64,000 nucleotides of DNA from Halichondria panicea (Eukaryota > Porifera > Demospongiae > Suberitida > Halichondriidae): positions 2,375,001 to 2,439,000 of the forward strand of contig NC_087391.1 in NCBI RefSeq assembly GCF_963675165.1, given 5' to 3'. Below the pieces are notes generated by a model. That model did no database searches. It saw only the letters and a list, made by a program, of their open reading frames with translations, and was not told the origin of the DNA. The number at the start of each line of letters is the position of its first letter. The stretch's first letter is position 1. The translations under genes and the position numbers were made by a program. Positions 1-8,092 of this stretch are shown one piece after another.

Positions 1-417
1 TACTGTGAACTTGTCCCTAGTTCATCAATTGATGTTATTTCCCCAGTGTCTTGTGGTTTGCTGTCTGTGGTTTTCTTACCAGCAGAATTGGAGTTTGCAT
101 GTGCTCAGTCACCATACAATACGAGAGGGTTGCTTGTTGGTTTGGTGTACGTTAAGTATGCTGGCTCTATTTTTTTTGATGCCATATTTAGTAGTAGTTT
201 ATGTACTAGTGAGTACTGCATCATCATTCAATGGTCTGTAATAGCCGTGCTCATTTTGTTTGGATTTGTGTTGTTCCTCTTTGTGGTTCGCCGATACAAG
301 TTGAGAACGAGGGATGATGGTTTTGTAGTTCAGCAAATTACTGAAGAGATATATGATCGAAACCTCACTGCTGCTGCTCAGCTAGATCAACCTCGCATTT
401 TTGCAACTATGAAATGA
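1..417 (+). CDS. POT/SLC15-like transporter, copy A (3' end only)
   Basis: The C-terminal ~138 codons of a MAINARG-type transporter copy. The reading frame is open from the first base of the window, so the 5' part lies outside. It contains the TM10 glutamate and POT signature region (ELEFACAQSPYNTRG, about codons 26-40), the last two membrane helices, and the cytosolic tail with RRYKLRTRDDGF and the ending IFATMK. The sequence is collinear with the last quarter of the intact copy at 22.2 kb, with scattered substitutions (for example SSLCTS in place of SSACTS). Whether this copy is functional cannot be judged because most of it is missing. Confidence 0.8.
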   Translation, partial: YCELVPSSSIDVISPVSCGLLSVVFLPAELEFACAQSPYNTRGLLVGLVYVKYAGSIFFDAIFSSSLCTSEYCIIIQWSVIAVLILFGFVLFLFVVRRYKLRTRDDGFVVQQITEEIYDRNLTAAAQLDQPRIFATMK

Positions 418-1400
418 TATTGATTTTGTATGTACACTCATATTTGGATTTGACTTGTTTGGACACAATAATTAACCTGAGGCAGGCATGTAGGCGGTGA
501 CAGGTTATATATATATAGTGTCACTGTATGGTAGTCAGTCATTGTACGTGTCTGTTAGTGTGTTTGTTTCTATAAATTATGTATTCTTGTTTTGCTCTAC
601 TTAATAATGCTACGTTTATAGCATACCGTTTCACAATGACAATGAATGGATTGCAATGCACCCTCATTTATGGCCCATTTGTGAAACAGCCAACCTGAGC
701 ATGCAAAACTCTTGGTGGGTGTGGATTGCTGGCATTAAACCGCGAATATTCTTCCACGCGTTGCCAAATAGCGAAAATTTACCCGGTATAAGGAAATAAT
801 TGCTCTGTGAAGTTATAGGCATTGCAGTGAATAAGAAAATTAAGCAATCACAAATCCGCCAAAGCAATGTTAGTGCCTTAGGTATTTCATAGCGACCACT
901 CCAACCATTACTAGCAAATGACGTGATGGTCACAAACATGCTGCCTATAGAAACATCAGTTTAGTGTTACCTCATCAGCCAGGTCCATGCACCGAGGAGA
1001 GCAGCTCTTTAACACAGTCAATGTGACAGTGGGAAGCACCCATGGCTTCCCCTGATCATCCCAATGTGCTTCAATAGCCAAGCTGATTTTTTTTCAGGCG
1101 AGGCTTATAAGCCTCGATGGCATCCGGAGGTTCAGTTGTAACCTCATACCAGAAGGAGCTAGGAGGGTGTGATGTATAGGATTTGCATTCACCTATCCTA
1201 CAACAATGAGAACATAATACACATAATTATGCTTCTTGTCGGTCTCTAATCGTTTAATTGATCTGATTGGTCAGGTCGGAATTCCGTCCCTGCCAAAAGA
1301 AGACTAAAGTGCTCAGACTCTCTCCTGTCAGGTGCGGCTGATTTATGAGACTAAGTTGGCTGATTCATGAGACTAAGTTAAATTTTGCTGTGGTATTTTA
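418..1400. repeat. Recurring inter-copy spacer of the transporter array (unit 1)
   Basis: 3' flank of copy A followed by a ~1 kb spacer that recurs before copies C (8093-9110), D (partial, 17660-19138) and E (21089-22139). Landmarks are the GTTATATATATATAGTGTCAC run near 505, the CATACCGTTTCACAATGAC stretch near 620, and GGTCAGGTCGGAATTCCG near 1270. Minus-strand open frames recur at the same place in each unit (664-939 here) but carry stops and shifts between units. No protein family was recognised. The unit is cut off at 1400 by the Ngaro-like element: the text ending TATTTTAGGAGCA continues with TTGCTTGAG in the other units but with GCGTAGGAGG here. Confidence 0.75.
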
Positions 1401-1527
1401 GGAGCAGCGTAGGAGGAGGAATATGATTAGCTGCAAATTCCCTGCGGTTAATTTTGGGTCAATGAATATCATTAATCACAGGACGAGGGAATAAATTAGG
1501 TGAGTAACTAGGTTACGAGCCCCCTCC
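1401..1527. repeat. Split direct repeat B2
   Basis: Starts GGAGCAGCGTAGGAGGAGGA and ends ACGAGCCCCCTCC. It is a direct repeat of 1830-1969 with a ~10-base gap (GGCCGTCTAT missing after the first 20 bases) and a few substitutions. It is the outermost repeat at the 3' end of the minus-strand element. Confidence 0.85.
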
Positions 1528-1621
1528 TACGGTGCCCCATCACGGTATGAACATACCGGAGAAAATTAGAAGTAACTACAATAAAATAAAATAAAATAAA
1601 TGGGGAAAATGGGTTGGGAGG

Positions 1622-1705
1622 GAAACAGCAAAGACAGCAGTCCAAATTTTATATTGCTCAGCCAATCTCACCACGAGGCAGTGCTTACTAGTCATGCGCC
1701 GGAGT
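1622..1705. repeat. Split direct repeat A2
   Basis: An 84-base block beginning GAAACAGCAAAGACAGCAGT and ending CATGCGCCGGAGT. It is repeated in the same orientation at 4491-4574 without a visible difference. It lies between B1 and B2. A short (AATAA)n-type run sits just outside it near 1578-1602. Confidence 0.9.
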
Positions 1706-1829
1706 AGATAATGTTTGCTAGGCCGCTCCGCCCCATTAACTCCGTTTAACTTCTGTTGGCTACGCTCCGAAGCGTCAATCAGCGGTAATCCCTCATCTAC
1801 CCATCAGCCTTGTGGGGAGTTGGAGGGGT

Positions 1830-1969
1830 GGAGCAGCGTAGGAGGAGGAGGCCGTCTATGAATATGATTAGCTGCAAATTCCCTGCGGTTAATTTTGGGT
1901 CAATGAATATCATTAATCCCCAGGACGAGGGAATAAATTAGGTGAGTAGCTAGGTTACGAGCCCCCTCC
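1830..1969. repeat. Split direct repeat B1
   Basis: The inner copy of the B repeat, between A2 and the recombinase reading frame. It is slightly longer than B2 because of an extra GGCCGTCTAT-like stretch near its start. The 124 bases between A2 and B1 (1706-1829) and the 94 bases between B2 and A2 (1528-1621) hold no gene. Confidence 0.85.
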
Positions 1970-2055
1970 AAAGAGAATCAATTTATCTGAGTCCACAGAG
2001 TATTTACGAAGTAGTAATTATATATAGGTACGTCACATAAACATAGTTACATCAA

Positions 2056-2565
2056 TTAAGGTGCGGGTTCTGTACTAATAACTGCTGAATAGCTAGCGAG
2101 TTTGTCCCTTGGGGTGCGAATATAGAGTTGGTATGTCGAGCTTTTCCATCTGCCCAGCATTTGGATGACAGGTTCGCTGAGACCGTGGGCCTCGGCAGCA
2201 GTGGCGGCCCCAATCCGAAATGAGTGGCCAGCGTACCTAGAGGAGTCCACGCCCAGGCGCGAAAGAGCGTCTCGGACTTGGGACACAAATCTAGACTTGG
2301 TGAGAGGGCGTCCGTCCGCAAATAAAAATAGAAAACCCTGACGGTTACCTCGGAGCGCGAAGTATGACAGCAACGCTGTCACTGGGCACAGAGGATTATT
2401 GGTTCGGCCAAGGACTATTTCGATCCCTTGGCGAAACGGATCTGTTTTAGATGCTTTCAGGCGAACCTTGACCACTTGGGGATCAGCAATATTGTCCACT
2501 GACACGTCATTGAAACATAGGTGGGAGGATGGGTCGAATGCAGACTCCGATGGGATGGTCATTTC
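2056..2565 (-). pseudogene. Tyrosine recombinase, C-terminal half (Ngaro/DIRS type)
   Basis: The open frame runs formally from 2649, but recombinase-like sequence starts only at about 2565 (EMTIPSESAFDP). Visible active-site residues, numbered from the formal start, are Lys68 (KASKTDPF), His142 and Arg145 (GHSFRIGAA), Trp168 (LGRWKSS) and the nucleophile Tyr176 (YQLYIRTPR). The first catalytic Arg normally lies just upstream of this region and is lost: the sequence before 2565 is antisense-frame gag zinc-finger DNA. The enzyme would have joined circular cDNA into the host genome. The C-terminal part is otherwise well preserved and ends at a stop (2056-2058). As it stands it cannot encode a complete recombinase. 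Confidence 0.85.
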
Positions 2566-3394
2566 TGGTCTTGGGGTGGGGACCTTGGCAGCGCCAGCAG
2601 ACATGCGCGAAGGTGCACTTAGGGCCAAATCTGCATACGCCGTTCCCAAAGTTAAAATTATGGCAGATCGGGGTTCCGTCTGGCAGTGAGCGAGCAGGCA
2701 AAGAGCGTTTGGGAGCTGTGGACTGGGAAGTGTTCTGGTGTTTTCTGATAGGTTCCCCAGTCGACGGCTGTTTTTGGTCTGTGAGTGGGCAGTTCCCTTG
2801 GCGGTGTTCTCCCGAGTGACAGATGGAGCACCATGCGTCCAGCGAGGAGTTTATATGGTGGAAGTATTTGGCATGGAGACCGTAGTCCAGCTGGGACCAG
2901 TCTATCTTGCCCAGGTCAGCCGTCTCCTGCCAGAAGCTGTAGTCATATAGCACCCAGGTTGGCCAGCGGAATCTCTGGCTGAGGTAGCCTATATTTTTCT
3001 GGTATAGCATTATGGACGTTGCCCTATGGGGGTGCTTCGTTAGTAGCACTGCTGTGTATAGTGAGAAGCACTGCACCCAGGTGCCTAGGTCCGGGATGAG
3101 CCGTTTTGGTTTTTTACTGGGTTTGCTGGCTGGGTCAGCGAATCGAGAGGCCTGTTGGTGGCGGCTGGTGCGTGGCCTTTTGCGGGGGGTAGTTCCGCCA
3201 GGTCCACAAATAGCTCTGCCAGGATAAGTTCGACCATGGTTCGATCGAGAGCAGGGAGGCCCGGGGCCACGACGATGGTCTTGCAGTGAGCAGTTGGGAG
3301 TGGCGTTGTCCCGCTGGCGGTTAATCCCACGGATGTTAGGGACGTGACGGGGGGGGGGGTGTGCCAAAGCCCGAACCTGTATGCATGGAGGCAT
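2507..3394 (-). pseudogene. Gag-like protein with CCCH zinc finger (C-terminal frame)
   Basis: An open frame on the minus strand. Its middle carries the conserved gag-like stretch around LIPDLGTWVQCFSLYTAVLL and the W-rich YDYSFWQETADLGKIDW segment. It is followed by a Cys-rich part (CSICHSGEHRQGNC) and a CCCH finger of spacing C-x9-C-x5-C-x3-H (CHNFNFGNGVC, CRFGPKC, CTFAH). This layout is that of the gag-like ORF of DIRS/Ngaro elements in marine invertebrates. Family-like sequence stops near Arg277 (about 2565), where the frame runs into the recombinase DNA out of phase. The upstream part of the gag core (FVDLAELPPAKG) lies in a different frame (3085-3681), so at least one frameshift is present near 3100-3180. 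Confidence 0.7.
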
Positions 3395-3681
3395 GGGTTA
3401 GGATCGATTATTGTGCTGTGGGCGTGTACCCATTGGTCTGCGTGGACCTTAGTGGGTGCGTGTTCTTGTATAGAATGCTGAACCCATGCATGGTACTGCG
3501 CGACCTTTCGGGGTGTATGGATGCCAGCAAGGCAGCGGCTTGTGCATGATACCATTGTCCGCGTGGACTGTAGTTGCTTAGACGTGTGTGCAGCATTGGG
3601 GGTGATGCGTTCACCGAGTGATTGAACTGACCCTACCAGCAGCTTATGCATTGGGGTGATGCGTTCACCGGGTGTCCGCAT
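3085..3681 (-). pseudogene. Gag-like protein, upstream frame
   Basis: Overlaps the preceding frame. Only its part near 3150-3260 looks like gag coding (ILAELFVDLAELPPAKGHA), which matches in style the KRIVRGEFIEFTELL segment of the gag copy at 43.6 kb. Its N-terminal part is read through the hairpin repeats and translates as repeated GERITP, so it is probably not native protein. The frame passes to 2507-3394 by a shift. Confidence 0.5.
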
Positions 3682-3940
3682 GGACAGGGGTGCCAGTGGG
3701 CTTATGTATTGGAGGTGATGCGTTCACCGAGTGTCAGTAGGCTCTTAGGCCTTAGAGGTGATGCGTTCACCAAGTGTACCCTAGTTGCTTAGGGGTGTGA
3801 GTTATGCAATTGAGTTCACCGAGTGCCATGCCAGCAGGCCCTAGAGCTTTGAGCCCGCGCCTTGCAAAATACTAGTGTCCGCACTTATTACAACAAAACA
3901 CAACAATAACCATAATAGTAAATAGAGTGATGCGTTCACC
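3601..3940. repeat. Array of short hairpin repeats GGTGA-TGCGT-TCACC
   Basis: The 15-base hairpin GGTGATGCGTTCACC, usually followed by GAGTG or GTGT, occurs at 3601, 3655, 3714 and 3757. A copy lacking its first base lies at 3927-3940 and a half copy (GTTCACCGAGTG) near 3814. Spacing is irregular (43-59 bases, then longer). Between copies the recurring words are CCGCRTGGAC and TTGCTTAG. The five-base arms are perfectly complementary with a five-base loop. No coding role is evident. Confidence 0.8.
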
Positions 3941-4152
3941 AGGTGTCCGCATGGACTGTGCTCACCCTAGTGATAATGCAGATGATGTATGCCAGCCACT
4001 TGTATAGTATGGTGATCATAACTATGGTGCCACATTCTATAGCATGGTGCCACATTTTACACTACTGAATTTTCCCTAGCATGGGCAGTGCCGTTGGGGG
4101 TGGGTGAATGGAGATGGGTGGGTGAATAGTGAGTCGGCTACTCCTAAACCCA

Positions 4153-4467
4153 CTAAGCACGACATCCTGCAAATTTCACATTCACACGCACCCCACGGAG
4201 TGATCTCCTATTTATATGCTGACCTGTGCTGGGGGCATGCGAGGAGGGTGGCACCTCAGAGCTTGAGGCCGACAGAGCAGTCCGTACAGAGGCGTCCACT
4301 GTTGCCGAGACTCCGGCCATGGCTGTCGACATCGCCCTGTTGACGGCCATGTCGATGATTTGTTGGAGAATACGTGCCTGAGTGGCGAGTTGAGCTGAGG
4401 TGCTTCCCGGTGGCGTCGGCGGGGTGGTTGAGCCCTCAGGGATCGGGGTTGGAGGCACAGGGTCCAT
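4153..4467 (-). pseudogene. Gag N-terminal reading frame of the Ngaro-type element
   Basis: A 104-codon open frame starting MDPVPPTPIPEGSTTP, 24 bases inside the A1 repeat. It is rich in Pro, Ser, Thr and Ala, with a helical stretch around residues 25-55. The position directly after the left terminal repeat and the low-complexity start fit the beginning of a gag ORF. No domain was recognised. It is separated from the gag core by ~750 bases containing the hairpin array and stops. Confidence 0.45.
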
Positions 4468-4490
4468 GGTAGTGAGTATAGTAGATCAGT

Positions 4491-4574
4491 GAAACAGCAA
4501 AGACAGCAGTCCAAATTTTATATTGCTCAGCCAATCTCACCACGAGGCAGTGCTTACTAGTCATGCGCCGGAGT
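4491..4574. repeat. Split direct repeat A1
   Basis: Identical in sequence and orientation to 1622-1705. It marks the 5' end of the minus-strand Ngaro-type element. Sequence from 4575 on belongs to a different gene remnant, so the boundary is sharp. Confidence 0.9.
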
Positions 4575-4589
4575 GATAAGGCCCAGTCT

Positions 4590-5399
4590 CACCTTCATTC
4601 TTGAGTTTTGAAATGAAAGGATCGTTTTCATATTCAGGAAATAATTTCTGTAACATAATTCCAACTTGCAACCAGTCAAGCTCTCTGTTTGTCCAACTCA
4701 TGTTCATTTCGTTTTCGTATGTGACGTTGACGTAAATATGATTAAACAGGTGTACTCCTAACCCAATTTTCTGGCTCCTATCTAAGTCAATGAGAACTAG
4801 ACTTCTATTGTCACCGCTTACACAAGTTGTCTCTTCGTAAATCTAAATGTGCTATTCCTGACTCATGCAATTTGTTTACAAGTGCCACCAATGATTGTGC
4901 ATACACTACACAGTTCTGCCTGATCAAAGAGATAGCTGGTGGTGGACGACACCGTTGAAAAACAAACAACTCCACATAGTTCATATTATGTATGGCTTGG
5001 GGATAACAGATAAAACGATCATATCGCCTTTGGACTAGGAGTTGGTACAACCGAGATGCTTCTGCGCCACACATTGGTTTCTTATATACAGTTGTAGAAG
5101 CTACAATGACTACAGAGTCTCCCGACTGAAGTTGTAATGCGTCATCTCCCAAGGTGGCAGTAAGATACGCATTGGTGACTGGATAATTAAATACCTTCAT
5201 AGTAGGATCCCACGTCGTACTTCCCCAATGATGTTCGTTTTGTTTATAAATAGTTGCGAGTCTTCTATCGATATCGTTTATTTCGACACAAGAATGAGTC
5301 TCTTCAAACTTGAACTTTTCATCTGACCAATTCACTTCAACCTGCACCACACACTGCTTACTTGCCCAAGGAAAGTAAAATCCAGTAATGGTATCCGTC
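4590..5399 (-). pseudogene. Kinase-like C-terminal part of an effector-like (Crinkler-type) gene
   Basis: The minus-strand frame 5410-4811 reads as a degenerate protein kinase. It has a helix before the catalytic loop (YAQSLVALVNKLHESG), then AHLDLRRDN, in which HLD...N stands for the HRD loop with its metal-binding Asn. A one-base frameshift near 4820 follows. The next segment continues in the other frame with LVLIDLD, where DLD stands for the DFG motif, and goes on to about 4590. The upstream nuclease-like part at 5949-6531 is in the same overall frame but is separated by a stop codon and a transposon insertion. The nuclease-kinase architecture resembles the CR/Crinkler effector class known from many eukaryotes. 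That assignment is an inference from motif order, not a family match I could test. Broken and presumably inactive. Confidence 0.5.
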
Positions 5400-5948
5400 G
5401 GTGGGATCATAGATAGAGTAGAAGAGGGATTGGAAACAGAAGTGATTCACGTGATGTTTTACAATGAAGTCTACGTAGTGGCTCTGGGACCATCCGTGTA
5501 TCTCCTCATAACTCCCGCAAAAGCCCGGGAAACTTATTGTGTCCAAAGCATACATCTCAGAGCTACCCCCATTACTGAAGCACATGCCCCCTGATAGTAG
5601 GTATCAATTTGAAACAAAGAAAATATAATCTCGATTGTCGTGAAGTAGCCAGAGGTACACAGAGCGCTTTTCATGCTTGTGTTCCTATAGTACCTTTGAT
5701 ATAGCTAAGGCTTTGTAACTAAATTGTGTCCTGTGTCCCAAATGGCCTCAAGTATCAGAGAAAGTTGATGTTTAGCAGCAGAACTGCTCGTGGACTTCTT
5801 ACAGAGAGCAAAACAATTCTCATGAATTATTCATGTTTAGCCCTCGTGTTAAAAAGTAAGCCTCGATTAAAACCGCGGAGATACACGGATGGTACTTCGA
5901 GGGTACTTCCGTTTCCAATCCCTCTTCTACTCTATCTATGGTGGGATC
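5400..5948. mobile_element. 531-bp MITE with ~30-bp inverted ends and 9-bp target duplication
   Basis: Element 5409-5939. The left end ATAGATAGAGTAGAAGAGGG (continuing ATTGGAAAC) is mirrored by the reverse complement at the right end, with about one mismatch in the first 35 bases. The flanking direct repeat GGTGGGATC (5400-5408 and 5940-5948) is a clean 9-bp target-site duplication, typical of Mutator-like elements. No transposase frame is present. It sits inside the effector-like gene, exactly between its nuclease-like and kinase-like halves. Confidence 0.85.
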
Positions 5949-6531
5949 AGTGGGATCTGTAGGCTACACCGGTTTCAGAGTGAAGCTAACATTTGTGCAA
6001 GGTGAATTGTCAGTTTTAGACAAGTGGTACTCCATTTTGATGCTGACTCCAATTCGCAAATAAAAATGGTGGCGCCGTCTTTCACAATGCTACAATCGGG
6101 TCTTTTTACTTCACTCGTTGGTATCGTACACACATGTGGGATGAATATCAAATCTTTATCATTCTTGACTTCCTGTCCGATAGCAGTTTGTATGTACCTA
6201 CACAGAGCTTTCTCGGCTTCTGTGTGATTAACATACGGGGTTGGGATTCGTGTGATATCGTTTAAATTGTATGGTACTCGGACCTTAGGTACATCCTTTT
6301 TAGCGTGAAAACATCTTTCGATATAATCTTCGACGACAACTGGTCTGCTATTAGATGTGCTGAGCACACTCGCCGAGCTCACGGATGTAATGGAGGAAAG
6401 CCATACTTGTGTAAAGATTGCCCCCAGGCGCTCGAAAAGACATCCAACAAAAGAGAGCCAAATAGTTGAATCTGAGGAGGACTCGGATGAAGAAACTGTG
6501 ACCACCATATCTAGATCTCTATCAGGACGAA
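5949..6531 (-). pseudogene. Nuclease-like N-terminal part of the effector-like gene
   Basis: An open minus-strand frame of 177 codons from ATG at 6508. The frame stays open upstream to a good acceptor (ATTTTCAG before ~6531), so a first exon may lie further up. After a Ser-rich start it has a segment with YIQTAIGQEV, then IPHV...EVKRPDCSIV...IFICELES. The spacing PD...ExE resembles a PD-(D/E)xK-type nuclease core, though the last catalytic Lys is not obvious. A TGA stop at about 5975 ends the frame, and beyond it the same frame would lead to the kinase-like part. Known effectors of this type combine such a nuclease with a kinase. The function in animals is not established. The gene is interrupted by a stop, a MITE and a frameshift. 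Confidence 0.5.
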
Positions 6532-6644
6532 TTGTCTGAAATTTTCATAGTATGATTTTACACTATGCATGTGTCGTGAAATTTTGTATATAGATGCTTT
6601 GAATTCTTTTGCTGTCTTTATGTGTAAAAATTAATAGTGGGCGT

Positions 6645-6762
6645 GACCAAGTACGTAGTATAATAGTTGTAAAGAAGTATTGGCCAAGAATCTGTGTTAT
6701 TATTATTTTGCTATACGTACACTTACTGGAGTTCTTCTCGGGTGTAATATAATATTTCTTTG
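6645..6762 (+). promoter_or_regulatory. Conserved 5' flank of MAINARG-type copy B
   Basis: GACCAAGTACGTAGTATAATAGTTGTAAAGAAGTATTGG... up to the start codon. The same block precedes copies C (9111-9229), D (19139-19233) and E (22140-22243) with only small indels. It probably contains the core promoter and 5' UTR. Here it abuts the effector-like locus instead of the usual spacer. Confidence 0.5.
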
Positions 6763-7805
6763 ATGGCTATCAGTGCTTGTGGAAACAAGAAAAGAAAAGA
6801 AGTTGTAAATGGAGAGTCAGATGGTTCTACTCTAAGGGAGCCTACTTGGTCTTGCTATGGAACCTGCTGGTCAACTTGTCATTTGCGACTACCCTGCTAT
6901 TGTTTTCTGGTCGATTCGCTGGTTATTTTTCATCAAGTCCATTGTATGTGTCGATACTGATAGCCATTGTACTTGTATGTTCTCTTGTCATTTCGGCTCC
7001 ATTATCAGGTTGGCTGGCTGATGCTAAACTCGGAAACTTGAAAGTTCACAAAATCGGTATTTTTCTAACGACTTTGGTGACATGTGTGCTCATGTTGACA
7101 ACTGAGTTAAGCTTTCAATTTTCAGTGTCATTGCTAGCCTATCTTTATTAGGATATGGAGCTTTCTTATCTACCTCTGTCCAGCTAGGTCTTGATCAAAT
7201 GCCTGAAGCTTCTTCAGACTTAATTGGCATTATTTTCTTGTTATTGCCAGCTATTGGATAGGTATAGTATTGTACGATATTAAAAATGAATGTGTTGATG
7301 AAAAGTACAACCTGACTTATAACCAGATGCTGAGCTTTTTCTCTGTGTTTTGTATGAGTATTGTTCTAATTTCTGATTTTTGTCTCTCCTTGAAGTGTCT
7401 GGTAGTTGAACCAAAAGCAACTCAGTCTCTGAAAACCATCTATCAAGTTCTCAAGTTTGCTGCCAAGCTCCCGTCAATCGCAGTGCTCTCACATATTGGG
7501 AGGAAGACATACCTTCTAGACTAGATCTTGGCAAATCAAGGTATGGTGGACCATTCACTACAGAGCAAGTTGAAGATGTGAAAACAGTATTTCGTGTCTT
7601 TTCTCTTGGTTTAACAACGTTGTTTGTATATTACTTCTTTACTGCTGCAAGTATTAGTAGAAAGGCTATCACATTTTCCTCGCTAACCGAATGTGAAAGT
7701 ACCATTGTTTTTCTGTTTAGTTACAGTGCTCCAGTAAGTTTCTTCATTGGAATGTTGGTGCAAGAATTTTTGATTTATCCTTTAGCCCGAGGCACATTAC
7801 ATTAT
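6763..7805 (+). pseudogene. POT/SLC15-like transporter, copy B (wrecked)
   Basis: A MAINARG-type copy starting at ATG 6763. Relative to copies C and E it has a 5-base insertion after codon ~11 (AAAAGAAAAGAAG), an in-frame 9-base loss near 7060, several frame-breaking deletions near 7110 and 7225, and a 7-base deletion near 7466 where CACAAGG is missing. Pieces of the protein remain readable: PLSGWLADAKLGN at ~7005, the TTEQVED motif at ~7560, and up to LIYPLARG at ~7790. Everything C-terminal, including the ELEF...QSPY signature, is gone and is replaced by a MITE at 7806. Non-functional. Confidence 0.9.
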
Positions 7806-8092
7806 CAGGAGTGTATGAAGAGGAGTATCCAACCGTAGCAGTTGTAGTGCAAACCAGGTTCCGGTATGAGTATGTCATACCACGTTACTATCAGACCTCA
7901 TCTTAAGTGGGTGCGTAGGTGTAGTGGTTAATTAGTTAAAAATGATATCAGCATACACACGTGTGGTTTGTACCTCCAGTCCACATTTAATGGCTAACAG
8001 TTTACACAACTACATGTGTTAGTGAGGGATTCAGTCCGGGATGTAGAATGGAATGTGCGTGGGAGTCGCATACTCCTCTTCATACACTCCTG
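7806..8092. mobile_element. 287-bp MITE with perfect 23-bp inverted ends
   Basis: The left end CAGGAGTGTATGAAGAGGAG(TAT) is exactly mirrored at 8070-8092. There is no coding. No convincing target duplication is seen. To its left the transporter stops mid-gene; to its right the array spacer resumes at its TATATA run. The insertion thus coincides with loss of the last ~200 codons and the 3' flank of copy B. Confidence 0.85.

Larger units (their letters stand above)
1401..4574 (-). mobile_element. Ngaro-type (DIRS-order) tyrosine-recombinase retroelement, internally deleted
   Basis: Read on the minus strand, the element runs A1 repeat (4491-4574), gag-like frames, tyrosine-recombinase C-terminal half, then B1 (1830-1969), A2 (1622-1705) and B2 (1401-1527). 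A1...B1-A2-B2 is the split-direct-repeat layout known for Ngaro elements. The left edge is supported by comparison with paralogous spacers, where the same host text is uninterrupted. No reverse transcriptase, RNase H or methyltransferase coding was found. An internal deletion joins the gag zinc-finger region to the recombinase near 2565. The element also has gag frameshifts, so it is dead or at best non-autonomous. The right flank (from 4575) is a different sequence, the effector-like gene remnant. Confidence 0.75.

Noticed and set aside
3361-3549. Plus-strand frames across the retroelement (3361-3549, 2399-2689 and others)
   Set aside because: They lie antisense to gag and recombinase coding and have no family-like content.
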